Positions 35,370 to 48,255 of a stretch of 64,000 nucleotides of DNA are shown here, piece after piece. A program made the translations under genes and the position numbers. Positions within the stretch are counted from its first letter, which is position 1. Each line of letters starts with the position of its first letter. Source of the stretch: Rhinopithecus roxellana (Eukaryota; Chordata; Mammalia; Primates; Cercopithecidae); the NCBI RefSeq assembly GCF_007565055.1, contig NC_044561.1:30645483-30709482 (forward strand), in the 5' to 3' direction. Under the pieces are notes generated by a model. That model saw only the letters and a program-made list of their open reading frames with translations. It searched no databases and had not been told where the DNA came from.

Positions 35370-35830
35370 TTTATTCTACTCCCTTTTCCTGCAGACAGAA
35401 AGACAGAACCCTGATTTTGTTTGGGAAAGCATTATCCCTAGCTCTGGAGGATACTCATTTTCCCAGTCTCCCTTGGACTGGCCATAGTGTACAGCTCTGG
35501 GCAATGAGATATAAGCATACTGGAAATTTCTTCCACATTCCCCTTCTCCTGCTGCGAACATAGATACAATTTCTGGACCAGCTACATGAGATAACAAGCC
35601 TAAGGAAAAAAAAGTCAACACACTGAGGAAGGAAGAGGGAAAAGATGATAGTAACTTAGGTCCAGGCTGACATTACTGAACAGCTGGAACCAGGCAAGCA
35701 ACCGACTTACCTCTGACTTCCTTATTATAGGAGGAAAAAATTGCCTCAAATGTGTACAAGACACCTGGTGGTTCTGTATGTTGTTATCAGTAGTCTAGCA
35801 CAGTTCTGATACCCTTGCAATGGTAGATAC
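35370..35830. repeat. Old interspersed repeat, unassigned
   Basis: GGCCATAGTGTACAGCTCTG, GCAATGAGATATAAGCATAC and the GACCAGCTACATGAGATAAC region have the feel of a common old DNA- or LTR-type repeat, but I cannot name it. Confidence 0.3.
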
Positions 35831-38584
35831 AGGTGTGCTAACATGATTGCTCAATATCCTGATCTACCCATGTCTGACATCCCCGGGTGACTACTCAATG
35901 GAAGCAAAGGCTATGATGAGTTCCTCAGAAGAGCTCAATGCTTCCTCTAGATAACTCAGATTGAAGTGGAATATGGGAGTCAGATTTATTGATTTGACCT
36001 GGATTGTTAGATTAGATCTTCTATATATCCACACTCTTCCAAAGAAGTAAAGTGAAATTTATTTCATGGGAAGTAAAATTTTAAAAAGCCTAAAATTTGG
36101 GGAATGCAACAAAAATGTGCAGTGTAAGCAATGACTTTGTAGTCTGAAAACTCATAACACTCTGGCACACTCAGTGTCATGAAAGAGTTAATGTAACCTT
36201 CAAAGTTGTCTGATTTAGAATGAAAGTAGTTTCAGCTTGTCAGAAAATCTTCCTCGATACTTATAAAACGACTGTACAGTTAACATAAGTTCACATGCCT
36301 ATGGTGAATAAAGTAAATGAGAAGAAAGACTAAAGGAATTTTAATGAGCTATGCCTTAATCATCCCCCCAAATAAATCTAATAAAGTGTCTCTCTTTAAC
36401 TTTCATTTGATGTTTTTTCTTCCCCTAACTAACTGTTTCAGCTACCTACGTGTGGTGGATACATACATTTGTCTTTGAAAAAGGCTTAGTTACCATTTCT
36501 CTCATAATTCACAGTTCTTCTCCTTTGTTTCTAAGTCTATGAGCAGATACCAGGATTTATGTTTATGGATGCACTCCGGTATTTGGCTGTCAACTTTGCC
36601 TAGAGTTCCGTTAACCCAGTGATAAGAAAGGATATGATAAGCCAGGCAACAGAGTTGAAAGGATCCACTATAAGTAGGAAAAGAAAAGCCAAAAAAGCAA
36701 GTGTTTGGGGTCTTTTGAACTTAACCCTTAAAGTTATTGTACACACAAAAAGATACATTTTTTAGTACCAAGTACTAATTTATACTAATTAGTACAAATT
36801 CCCTACAATGTCTTGTACATGCAATAGAAGTCATTCAATAGAAAACGACTGAATGCCCTCCTCCTCCATCTTTACAATAAGTGTGTTGGAATGCTTTTCT
36901 TCCTGACGGAAGTGTGCCAGTGGGTCTTCCGGTAGTAGCCAACACAATGAACACGCTGCAGTATCAGCCCAGTTCTATAACTTCAAAACTGTTCCAATAT
37001 TGGTATTCTTGGAAAATATGTGCAAAGAACAGAACAAAGTCAGCCTGAGAAAGAGGTCAAAGGAGTGAGGCAAAACAGAGCATAGACTTTATATTTTTTT
37101 CTCTGGATGAAAGCAAAATGCATTAATATTTGTTATGACCCCTTGGAACTCACAGGCATTTTCTGTTTCAACTCAAGTTCTGTTCAGCTAATCTCATGTT
37201 ATAAGTCAAGATTTTTTTCTTTTAAGTATCCAGCATCCATTTGACTCTTGTGTCATTTGAGAGGAAAGTGCATTGTTTATTGAGCATTTTGCTGGTCAGC
37301 CTGAAACATTGGCAATAACACATTCTAAACCTATAGGAAGGGTGTTTCATAAAAGGAACAGATTGACATCAAATAGGCCATGAGGGATTCATACATTGAT
37401 CTTCCCCTGACGTTTCATCTGAATTAGTTAAGACAGCTAGACTAACAATGATTCTAATGGGAAAGATAAAGAAGACCAAGTGATGGAGAAGCAGCAATTT
37501 AAGGGTTTAATTCTGATTTTCCTGTTTATATCAGTTATAAATTTAGATAATTGGAGGTGTTCAAAGGAGAACAGCTCTGAGTCCTTTTGATGGATTATGG
37601 CAGGTCATTCACCTCCTAGGTTTTATTGCTTAACATGAGATAGCACAGCAGTCCTCCTTGTCAGAAAAAGGTTGCTGACAGTGACGGGCATTTACAGCAG
37701 ACCACCATCAGTGCATTAGCTCATGTATTCACTGATGCCATAATAGAAATTTTGGCAGCATTTGTCACTCGTTCTACCTTTTCATCAATAGTTCCTTTGA
37801 AGCAAGTTCCCTAAGACAGTATCTTTCACCAAGATTCTGAATGGCAAATAGGTGCTGTATTTAATCGAGGGCTAAATTATATTCCTTCACTCCCACCCAT
37901 TCTGTATTCTAAATCACAGAGATTTTTTACAGATCTCTAAGATGGAATTTACTTTTCTTACGTAAGAAAAAATAATCCCATCCATCTGAGTCCCACTCTA
38001 AACCAACTACAGCTAGGTCAGTGTGGTTTGAGAAGAGAACTTTTAATATGCCTATATTTAGTTAAAAACCATCTAGCAAAGGCTTAGAAGAAGAAGTTGA
38101 AGACGATTTAACCATACAATGTCCATTGCCCTGGCATGAAACTCTGGCATACATATGAACATTCATGAAAGCAAATCCATGGTCTACACAATAAATACCT
38201 TGATTTGATCATCATACAACATATGTATGTATTGAAACATCACATTGTCACGTTTTTGCCCAATAAATATGTATAATTACAATGTGTCCATTAAAAAGTA
38301 GTTTTTAAAATGCGGCTCATTCTCATTTACTCAAGGTGATCTAAAATATGGACATTTTTCTAATAATGAAAATAATATTGAAATGTTTCATTTGGGATTA
38401 GAATCTTTTATGGAACAGTTTCAAGCAACATTGTCACCGAATGAACCAGTATCTGTGTGATTTGGGAGCTTTTTCTGGATAGCTCTGTGGATGAAGCCTG
38501 GATGTCTGTTGAAGATTCCCTTCCAGCAATAAGTAATCATAACTTTATGCATGTAGCTATAGAGAGCGATTAAAATTAAGAGGT
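35831..38584. other. Long low-repeat interval
   Basis: 2.75 kb with no recognised repeat or gene. Confidence 0.5.
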
Positions 38585-38725
38585 TTAGTGTCAGTTTTAA
38601 CTAGTCAAGTTACTTAATTTCTAAATCTCAGTTGTCTCATCTTGAAGGTGGAGATAATAACCATTTTAAGGAAAATATGTAGCACAATAGCTGATAATCT
38701 GCATTTTCAGTTATTACTAGTAATG
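38585..38725 (+). repeat. MIR SINE
   Basis: CTAGTCAAGTTACTTAATTT, GTTGTCTCATCTTGAAGGTG and GATAATAACC are sense MIR. Confidence 0.75.
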
Positions 38726-40739
38726 CAATGTAGCTCAGAAGTCCCAAAACTTTATCTATTAGGTTAGAAAAATTGGCCCTCACTTTCAGGTTTTCATACG
38801 TATTATGTCATCAAATGGCAAACTGAGAGAGAACATGGCCATCAAGTAATTCTCTCCCTGACTTAGTAATTTCCTTTCTGTTTCCCTGTCCATAATACAA
38901 AGAGTTGGGGGCTGGAGGAGTGGTGCACAAAAGTCCTCATATGGAAAAAAATACAACCAAGTTATTCGTCCTCTTGACCACACTTAGAGAAATGATAAGT
39001 TGACTCTGGTTAATTCAAAAACATTTTATGATAGGATAGCAAAATGAGATTTGTTTCAAAACTTACCCTGGAAAAAAAAGGATTTATAATGGACAAATGT
39101 ATATGTTTAGAAGATTAGACCATATCTTGGAATCTGGCTTTGTGAACCATACATGTTAGAAAACTCAACCCTCTGCCTTCAACTTCCATTAAATATAATG
39201 TGTTTGTTCATAGAACAGTGATATGGACAGGTAACAGAACCATACTACAAAGAAAAATTATTTATAGTAAACAATGTGTTTCCCTGTCTAAAATGGAGCA
39301 GCACGTGGGAGTCAAGATTTTTGTCTACCTCCTTTCTTATCAATAGATTACATAAAGCATCCCCCCTTGTTTTTAGGAAGAGTCAGAGCGGAAAAGGACG
39401 TCAGTATTTCAGGCCTGAAGGAAACCTGTTGAAGCCTGTAGGGGCTTCTTTGATTGGCTTTTGCTTAGGTGTTTTCTTTCCAATTATTATGTGGTTTTGC
39501 TGGTATTCACTGCAGAATACAGCTATTCTGTGTTGGGAACTTTTGAAATGTGTCTGTTCTAATTTTCTTGCAATTAGAAAAAAAAAGTGGACTTTGAGAA
39601 AAAACACACAAATAGTTTCAAATTTTAAAATACCATTGTAAACCAGCCTTTCTAGTCCCATTCAGAATGTCACAGGATTATACTCTGATTTCTTTATAAC
39701 CTGATACCTGATAACACTGATGCCTTCCTGGGTGTCTTGAATGTGTCTAAAGAAGATCCTGATTTGGAAGGTCTAATGAGCTTTTATATTTCATTTTTAT
39801 TTTTTCTGTTTGGAAGGAAAATGTGCACTGCTTGCTTTGTGGCAAATCGAGGACCTCGGAGGCTGATATTAAGAACTCTCTGCTCGTTAGTTGTGACTTT
39901 CTTTCCTGAAACAACCATTAGTCAAAGTCTTGCTGAGTGACTTAATGAAGTAAAACCATTGCAAATTTATATACTTGAGAATTCTTTGCTTGCTAAAGGT
40001 CAAATGTGAAGCTATTATTTGTATTTGACTCACCAGCCTCTATTGCACTAATTAACAGTTCTCATACTGTTTCGTGGAACCACAAGAGTTTGTAAAGCAA
40101 ATTTAAATGGTTGCTGAAAGTTAGATAACTAGGAATATTTTGTAGAATATACAAATACATTTTCCTACTTCCCGATACCTGAAAACCACTAAATGGGTCA
40201 AATTACCTTCCAAGTATGTTAAATACTGCTTCGAGGTGTGCCCATCATGAGCTGCTTCTTCCAGGCGTCAAACCACACATTGTAGTGTCATTGTGAGAGC
40301 ACAGAATTCGAAGGAGACATCATGAGCAATTCTTACCCACCAGCCCTCCTTTCTTCCCACATTCTTCTCAATCATGGAATATTTCTATCACCAGAACCAT
40401 TTCTTCAATGACAGAAGGAAAGGGAATAAACCAGAAGGAAATAGGCAATAAAAGATTCTATATTAATAAATGTTAAAAAGTTTAAAACTACATTAAGTAT
40501 GGGTCAAATTCTTTTAAAAGCCAAAAAAGGATACCTAGGAATAATATGGTAGTCATCGGGGAACCATGGAATGAATGGAATGTGGAGAATAGAAATGAAG
40601 CCACAAAACTCATTTTCCAAACAGTAAAACCACCCAAATGTCCCATCACTTCCTAAATGGACAACAAATGCCTGTTGTAGCCTTTTTTTATGTCATTATT
40701 TATTGTTACTGTTGTTTGTTTGTTTAATTTGTCTCTGTT
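38726..40739. other. Unique sequence
   Basis: Nothing recognised. The 121-codon plus frame at 39276-39641 has a hydrophobic stretch but no known domain, and there is no sign of exon structure. Confidence 0.45.
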
Positions 40740-40890
40740 CTTATCTGTAAAGGCTTTTCCTCACATACCTTTACCCCAACCATCTGTTCTCCTTTCTGTT
40801 CTATGAATCCCATGATGCCAAGGGCTATGTTTTATTAATTTTTGAATTTCTGCCTCTGAGCATAGTGAATAGAAAAAGCAAACAAATGGA
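40740..40890 (+). repeat. L2 3'-end fragment
   Basis: GATGCCAAGGGCTATGTTTT and GAATTTCTGCCTCTGAGCAT fit the sense L2 end. Confidence 0.55.
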
Positions 40891-41089
40891 TGGTTGTTAG
40901 GAGAAAATGGAAATGTGCCACTTGTAAAAGATAGTCCTTTATTTTTTACAAATTAAATATTACATAGTATTTTGAATACCATTGTGGAGCACATTTTGCT
41001 GCCAAAGATAGTAAATATAAGAAGTCTTTTATATCAAGGGATGATTCCAACACATGTAAGAGTACTGAGTTCCCACTCTAGCCAAAGGA

Positions 41090-41255
41090 GTCATGGTGCA
41101 GTAGAAGAAGAAAGGGACAGGGAATTGGAGAATCTTCTCTTCATATGCCAATTTCACCTCCTATTAACCAGTCAACCTTCTACTCATGCCTTAACCATTT
41201 TAGACATTGATTTCCTAATCTACAAAATGAGGTACCCAGTAAGGGATAAGCCATA
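41090..41255 (+). repeat. MIR-like SINE
   Basis: TCATGGTGCAGTAGAAGAAG (tRNA-like start), CTTCATATGCCAATTTCACC and TTTCCTAATCTACAAAATGA follow sense MIR order. Confidence 0.6.
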
Positions 41256-41309
41256 TTTTTATATGTAAACATTTCCAATAGAATTCCAGATACATGTGTT
41301 AGATGAATC

Positions 41310-41400
41310 TGACCCTTGCATGGAATAAGACACTTATCTGCTGTGTGGTCTGGAGCAAGCGACTCAGCCTCTCTGATTCTTAATTCTTTAAAAACAGTAT
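41310..41400 (+). repeat. MIR fragment
   Basis: GTGTGGTCTGGAGCAAGCGA and CTCAGCCTCTCTGATTCTTA match the sense MIR centre. Confidence 0.6.
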
Positions 41401-41639
41401 CTCCAAGCTCTGGAGCCCATTTATTGAAATTTTATGAAAATAAAACACCATTTTTTAATCCAGTTAAGTTAACCTTCAACAAGCATGATTACATATACAC
41501 CCAACTGCATTTTAGAACCAATAGGAAGCTATCTAGCACTCAGATGAGGCAAAATAAATTGGATATAAATTACAGGAGGAGTAAGGCAAAGCTGTATTAA
41601 GAGGGAAAATGCTAGCAAAACTTACAAGTGGTTCAGAGT

Positions 41640-41725
41640 CCTTTAAATCATTTTAATTCATTTTCATTCTACAAACATGTACTGATTATTTACAGTGTGC
41701 CAGGATCTATTCTGGGTTGTAAGAA
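41640..41725 (-). repeat. L2 terminus fragment
   Basis: ATTTTCATTCTACAAACATG, TTTACAGTGTGCCAGGATCT. Antisense L2 end. Confidence 0.6.
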
Positions 41726-43429
41726 CAAATCAGGATTAGGCTTTTCCACAGAAATTTAGTTTTGAGATTGTTGTGCTCCTGGGTGCTTCTCAAAACAAAT
41801 TACATTGGTGTTGTTGAGTGGCACCCAACCTGGGGCACTACTAACCCCAAAGATCTTGACCTTATCACCTAGCCTTCCTGGACTTCCACCTGTTCATTTA
41901 TCAGATGAAGGTCCCTTCCAGCTTAAGTGCTTTAAGAGAGACAGTGGACAACACTGCTGTAGTCATAAACCCATGGTTGGGCCTGAGCTCATGCCCTGCT
42001 TCTGGGTCTACTATCAAGACATTCCTGAGCTGAAAGAGCCTGCAGCATTGTCCTGATTGCTACAAATCAGCATTAAATTAGGCATTTATCGTATGTGAAA
42101 AGACAGGCCATCTGCAGATCTCCAGCATTGTGTAAAGTTGTCACGGACAATATGCTACTTGGCAATCTGCACATTGAACAAAAAATGGGAAAGTTCAATA
42201 GCAACCAGAAATAAACTTGGGCTTTAGAATTTCATTTCTTAGATGTAGTTAGTGTTTGGCCAGTTCCCAGAACATTACCTTCCACTTAGGAGAATGTAGA
42301 GCTAAGCAAATTAAACCGAAAAACATCTTTTAACTTCCTACGTGAACAGGAAGGAAGGGAGAGGATGAACGTAATAAGATTCTCTGATCGTAGGAAATTG
42401 GAATTTGCTATCTTGCTAGACCATTTTTCTTAATGCACATCTGAAGTTGGCAACATTTGCTTGGCAGAAAAATGAAATCATTCTGATTCAAAGAAACATG
42501 AAATGACTTGGTAAAGATTTTTCTAATGACGGTGTAGGAGGTTTTATGCTGACAAATAAAAGGTAAATATACCTTTCTTGTCAATTCTTAATGGATATAA
42601 ATGGTACGCTGAATAATATAGACTTGAGTTTTTTTGTGTGTTTAACACCTCAATATTTGATTACATCAGAGGTGAGTTCGTGCTATGTTTGAAATACAGT
42701 GAAGCATGAGTAATTTATTTTTCTGATTAGGGTTATTATACAAATTGTATTCTGAAACTCTGTAGTCCCACTGTAATATGAAGGCCCCCAGGGGCTTCAG
42801 GGAATTATTACTGTAACAATTGCATATGTAAACTCTTTTCACCACAAAATATTAACAGGTTAAATGCTAATAGGCCTTTAAGATGGTTGGCTTGAGGTTT
42901 TCTTCATCTCCTGTTTGATGTTAAGCATTTGTTTAAAAAAAATCAAAGAACTGGGGCGGTGTGAAGAGGTTGTTATTATCTTTCATCTCAGGGAAATAAG
43001 CAGAAGACAGTTGCAAAATTGCTTGGCCTTGTTATCGTGTTTCTTTTTAATAAACCAGCTCCTTAATGAGCTACTGTTTTTCCTAAGATGTCTTTAGATG
43101 GAAGATTGGGACTGCTAATTGTTCTACTAGTTTTAACTATAAGGAAAAAAAAAAACAGCAATAGCAGAGAAATCATGAATAAACATTACAACTACCAGTT
43201 TTTAAGAGGATAAGTAAAACTCTGGAGCCAACTCTAAATACAACTAATTAAAACAAAAATGGGAGAGAAAATACGTTCTCTTAAAGTTGTCAGATAGACT
43301 TATGTACATCTAAATGCATACCTCGCTATCTGGTAGTTTCTTCCATGTATCTTGTGAATCTGAACAATTTGGTAGCCAGTGTAATGCAAGTCCCTTCTGG
43401 ATGCCTTTCACTAACTCTTCCCCTTTGAC
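41726..43429. other. Unique sequence
   Basis: Nothing recognised. Confidence 0.5.
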
Positions 43430-43775
43430 AGCTCCCTCTTTACTCTTATGCTTCTCCTGGGTACCACAGCTGGCAGCTCTTTCTCCCTCTTGATCACTCT
43501 AACATAGATACCTCTATACCTGACTTCCCTAAGAACTCCAGACCACCAATTCCAACTGCATTTTTAGAAATTTCTAATAGCTTCCCTTCTATTGTTTCAA
43601 ATCCATGTGCAGAGCTGAGTCCTCTGTCTTCTACTGAAAGTTGTTCCTTCTTCTATGGATTGGCCCTAATTCCATTAATGGGATTGACAAGCTTAGACCC
43701 TCCTGCTCAGACCAGGATGTTTAGACTCGTCTTTAACTCCTGTCTGTCCTGCTCCTCTTTCAACCATTTAGAGGC
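43430..43775 (+). repeat. L2 LINE ORF2/3' part, left piece
   Basis: Sense L2: GAACTCCAGACCACCAATTC, CAACTGCATTTTTAGAAATT and TTTAGACTCGTCTTTAACTC follow the L2 order, including the decayed GTCATCCTTGACTCC phrase, up to the MLT1 insertion. Confidence 0.65.
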
Positions 43776-44253
43776 TGTCTTAGTTAATCGAGCTGCTTTG
43801 ACAAAGGACCATAAAATGAATGACTTACAAACAATAGAAATGTATTTCTCATAGATTCAGAGGCTGGGAAGTCCAAGATCAAGGTGCTGGCAAATTTGGT
43901 GACTGGTGAGGGCCCATGAAAAAGGACCATAAAAATCGGTGACTTATAATCAACAGAAATGTATTTCTCATAGATTCTGAGGCTGGGAAGTCCAAGATCA
44001 AGGTGCTGGCATATTTGGTGACTGGTGAGGGCCCACTTCATGCTTTGTAGATGGCTTTCTTCGTCTTGATATGTCTTCACATGATGGAAGGACTGAGGGA
44101 GCTCTCTAGGGTCTCTTTTACAAGGACACTAATCTTATTCATAAGGCCCTCACCTTCATGACCTCATTACTTCCCAGAGACCCCACCTCCTAATAATATC
44201 ACATTAGTGATTAAGATTTCAACATGTGAAACACAACCATTCAGTCTATATCA
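43776..44253 (-). mobile_element. MLT1 LTR (MaLR) with internal tandem duplication
   Basis: An antisense MLT1 LTR that starts TGTCTTAGTTAATCGAGCTG and ends CATTCAGTCTATATCA. It is about 100 bp longer than a usual copy because a 118-bp section is repeated in tandem. It interrupts an L2; flanks GAGGC and ATGGC share only three of five bases, so the target duplication is decayed or uncertain. Confidence 0.87.
43803..44037 (+). repeat. 118-bp tandem duplication, two copies
   Basis: AAAGGACCATAAAA begins at 43803 and again at 43921. Each unit runs through GGCTGGGAAGTCCAAGATCA to GTGAGGGCCCA. The copies are close but not identical (for example CAAATTTGG against CATATTTGG). Confidence 0.92.
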
Positions 44254-44500
44254 ATGGCTAAATCCTGTTGCTTCCCCTTTGAAGTCTTCATTCCATCTTC
44301 TTCTTTGATATCTTCCATTTTACTTTGACTGATCCTTTTATCCCCATTCCAGGTGAGGTGTTCTGCCTGAAGGTTTCTCTGGTACTTCAGGCTTATTTCC
44401 ATCCTAGTAACATTCACACTGCACTCTAACCTCCTTTACATTCCTGTCTCCATCTCCTAGCCAGAACATACAAGAGGTGCTCAATAAATGCTTTTTGCAT
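44254..44500 (+). repeat. L2 LINE, right piece with 3' end
   Basis: GGCTAAATCCTGTTGCTTCC resumes the L2 exactly where it was cut. CAAGAGGTGCTCAATAAATG near 44475 is the L2 terminus. Confidence 0.7.
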
Positions 44501-46484
44501 TGACCTTCTCAGTCACCTCTCAACCTCACTTCCTTATTAACTCTTGCTGAGGCTATAGGTGACCTCTTTTGCCTGCTGTCTTTTATCCACAAACCAAGCA
44601 AATGCAGTCATTTAATCACTAGTCAGACCACTTTCCTCATTTCCTACCAATTCCATTCTCTAAATTGTACTTTCTAATCTCTCTGCTCTCATTCATTTCA
44701 AGGAGAAATGTCCTTACTTCAGCCTGTCTCTACAGAACTGCTATCTATTGTTAAGGAGCTTTTTCAAATAGTTTCTCCAAAAACTCTTCCCACGGTGCGT
44801 CCTAGGCATAAATAACCTCCTTACATTCCACCTATATTCAAAAGCGTTCTTTCCTACTTCTTTCATAGTATTTTTCACTGGTCTTGTATTCAAGTTATTT
44901 TGCCAGGATCGATTTTCTTACTTGATCAGGTAGCGTGGAGAAAGTGACTTTCTCATCTCTCTGTCTCCCACATACACAAAAGGTGCAAAGTGCTATGTGT
45001 TCAGTTACACTACTTTTACACTTGATTTAATGATTCTCAACTAACTGAGACACCGCCACAAAATAAAAAGCTTTAAGTTGGATTGAATCCTATTTACTCC
45101 AATAATCATTAAGAATAAACTCTTGACATTTTAAACAATACTGATGACATAAAATAATAATACGGGTTATATCTGCTACCCAGTGTTTCCAGTACGATTC
45201 ATTGTGAAGTTGTGAAAAAAATCTAATTCATGGTCTCTAATACAGCATGAGATACTTTGTGATCTGGGTAGCATTTAGTCTTAATAATTAAATTTAGTCT
45301 TAATAATTAAATTCTTAGTGATTTATAGATTTCATTCTATAAAATTTAGTTAAGGAATTACTTGATACTCTAGCTTTCTTTTTGTGAACAATAGTAAGAT
45401 AATCGTTCTTATTTTATCTAAGGCCTGTTATCCAAGATTTTGAAAATTAATGAGAAAATACTTTGAAACATTTCCTCATTAATCCTCCAAAGACCACTCT
45501 GCAATAGATTTATATAAATGATTAATTAAGGATTAAAAGTCCTTCACAAAGAAGACTACAGCTCTGCACTATTCCTTGCCTAGCATCAATGAAAATTTAA
45601 AGTTATAAAATATAAAGGAGCTGTAAAATATTTTATTACTGCAGGCTCTAGGGGAAAAAGACAACACTGCTTTTTATTGTAAAAGCATAAATAAATATTG
45701 ATCTTTGTCATGGCATATGGAGATATGGATTTCTAAAAGATCAGCCTGAGAAATACTTTAGCAAACTTTTATTCTAAATATAGTTGAAAGTAAACTTTTC
45801 ACTATACATCTTTTGAGATCTCATTTTGTGTTGAAGCCTTATTTTTGGAACTCATTTTATTTACATTCTTTTGAGCTAATGTTTGCTAATTTGCAGGTTA
45901 TTAAATAGATTGTAATTTATCAGGTAGAGTATATTTTTGGTTCAGTGATTCTTCCAGGAAGCATAGCTGATGAACCCTAATTATTTCCCCAAAGCAAAGG
46001 AAATGCCTAACTTTAGTTATTCAGTTCATGTATGTGGTAAAAGTTAAGAGTTTTCCAAAACGTTCTAGATTCTGTAAAAAATAAAGCATGCTTACAAGAC
46101 TTTCCAAATCTGAGTCCAAAATGAACTCCAAAGAACGTATTAGATGAAACTGCAGAAAATCATAACTACATGATTTAATAGCACTAGGAAAATGTGGGTG
46201 TAATCCCAACAGATTACATTTCCCTGGGCAATGCAATGTGAATAGCAGCAACATGTATAGAAAAAGCAGCATAAAAATCATGCATGCTGAATATAATTTG
46301 TAAAAAACGAATAAAGTGATGAAAAATGTACACCAGTAGGGGGTAGATTCTGATATCGTCAAAGCATCTGTGGAATCAAGATAATTACAGCATTCAGAAC
46401 TTGGGACAATGAGACACAAATATATTCCTATAATTTCCTAAGAAATAATGGATTTGATGTAAAGAAAAAGAGAAGGGAAAGAGA
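44501..46484. other. Unclassified, C/T-rich at first then AT-rich
   Basis: About 44500-44900 is pyrimidine-rich and could be further diverged L2. The remainder is AT-rich. The 132-codon minus frame at 46021-46419 has no recognisable domain. Confidence 0.4.
45273..45310 (+). repeat. Perfect 19-bp tandem duplication
   Basis: ATTTAGTCTTAATAATTAA occurs twice in a row with no mismatch. Confidence 0.9.
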
Positions 46485-46625
46485 GTTTATTAGCTGCGAC
46501 TGACTACTCAGTGCATGCCAGATATCACACCAAGCACTTTCAATAAGCTGTTATGAAATGACCAAATGATCCTATGAGGTAAGTAATATTAACAATATTT
46601 TTATACTAAAAAAAATTAGATCCAG
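46485..46625 (-). repeat. MIR SINE fragment
   Basis: CAGTGCATGCCAGATATCAC, CCAAGCACTTTCAATAAGCT and CCTATGAGGTAAGTAATATT are antisense MIR. Confidence 0.8.
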
Positions 46626-46674
46626 ATGTCTACCCAAAACCCAAGTGCCTAGTAGTTAACAACAGCCAGGAAAG

Positions 46675-46795
46675 ACACACACATGTATGTGTGTGTGTAT
46701 ATATACATATACATACATACAAACACATATACATATATATACATATACGTACATACACACACACACACACACACATATATATATCTATATCTCCT
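46675..46795. repeat. Compound (GT)/(AT)/(AC) repeat
   Basis: An alternating purine-pyrimidine stretch of TGTG, TATA, ACAT and ACAC runs, ending in ATATATATCTATATC. Confidence 0.93.
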
Positions 46796-47059
46796 CCCTT
46801 TGGGATTATATAATAAGAACAAACAAACAACCCTTAGGTGTGACTCTGTGCCTAGTTGACAAAGGTGCCCTTTAAGAATTATATCACCGTTTCATGGAAC
46901 AGTGGGAGCTCACGTGCTTGCATTGAGTAGGCTGTTCAGGACAACCTGGACCCTCTAGAGGGCGGAGAGATCAGACATTCCAGCTTTTCCAGCAGGGACT
47001 ATCAAAATTTTTCATAAAGAAGACAGTTATGAGCTAAAACAAAGAAACTCCAACATGAG

Positions 47060-47240
47060 GTGGTTTTTAGGAGTTAAAGCATGAGTTTTTGAGTCAGCCA
47101 GACTCCAAAATCCCAGTGGATATTTCTGAGATTCAGTTTTCTTGTCTGCAAAGAGTACATCATAATTGCTACCATGAAAGGTTGTAAGCAGATTAAACTA
47201 AAAGAAACATATGAAGGGCTCAGTATGGTATTTGGGTCAT
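47060..47240 (+). repeat. MIR SINE
   Basis: GTTTTTGAGTCAGCCAGACT and CAGTTTTCTTGTCTGCAAAG, then GAAAGGTTGTAAGCAGATTA. Sense MIR. Confidence 0.78.
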
Positions 47241-48255
47241 GGTGGGCTCTGCATAAATTTCTTTAAAAAGAAGAGATGGGGGAGAAAAAAAAAGAGGAGA
47301 AGAGGAACTGCTGAGAGGCATTGTTTCCAGGTGCTTCCCTCAGTGGAAGCCCCTAAGGAGACCAGGCGTAAATCATTGTGGTTGCTGAAGTCCATAGGAA
47401 ATGCTGTTGCAGCTGAGTGCAAAAGTATTTGGGCTTTACCAACAGGGGTGACAATTAGTGAAAAATGGACCATTGCAAGCAGTGGAAAGAAATTGAAAAC
47501 AAGACCACTTTGGAGCAAAATCCAGTTCTCCCTTATATCCTAGGATGAGACTCTTGACATTTAGGAAATGTGTAGTGATTATTGATTTCAATGCATCACT
47601 GAATGAAGAAAGAGAGTCATCATTTCTACCAGGAAACCTGGTAGAAATGATGCCCCAGGGACTCGGAGTGTTTTCTTGGGCCAATTACAGAGGCACTAAA
47701 TAGTAATCCTGTCCTCAGATGTCTAAGGAAGACAGGCTATGATTAGAAAGGAGTATTGATAAAGTGGTGCTGAGGTAAAAATAAATCTAGTCTTTGCAAG
47801 TCTAATTATTTTGGAGAAAATGAGAAAAATAAATTAACAAAATAAATAATGTTTGCACACACACACATACACACACACATTAAAAAAAACACCCTGAAAC
47901 TATTATACATGATCTCTGATGAAAAAATAACAAAATCAACACCATAAGCATTCTTAATAAATAGTCATTTTGGAAATCTTATCTGAAACTTTGAAATAGG
48001 CTTTTAAAATGTGATCATGAATCAACATGGCTGATATGGTTCAGAAAGTGTGGAACCCGGATGACCTACAGATCATCAGTCACTAAGTTCTCTCCATTTG
48101 GAGCTTTATTCTGTCTCTCACATTCAACCTCCCACTCCTTTCTACCATCTCAGTTCTGGGTCTTCTCTCCACATACAGAATTACTGCATTTATCTTCCAA
48201 CTGGTTGTCCATACTCTATTCTCTCCCACCCAAATCATGTTATGTTAATACACGC
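47241..48255. other. Unique sequence
   Basis: Nothing recognised except a short AC-rich run (47856-47880) and the hairpin annotated separately. Overlapping frames at 47211-47543 and 47237-47518 are on opposite strands and unrecognised. Confidence 0.45.
47618..47652. repeat. Perfect 16-bp hairpin, 3-nt loop
   Basis: CATCATTTCTACCAGG at 47618-47633, loop AAA, and the exact complement CCTGGTAGAAATGATG at 47637-47652. Confidence 0.9.

Noticed and set aside
39276..39641. 121-codon plus frame with a hydrophobic segment
   Set aside because: No known family, an opposite-strand frame of 86 codons overlaps it, and nothing supports an exon.
46021..46419. 132-codon minus frame
   Set aside because: C/L/F-rich hydrophobic peptide without recognisable domain in AT-rich DNA. 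No splice or promoter context.
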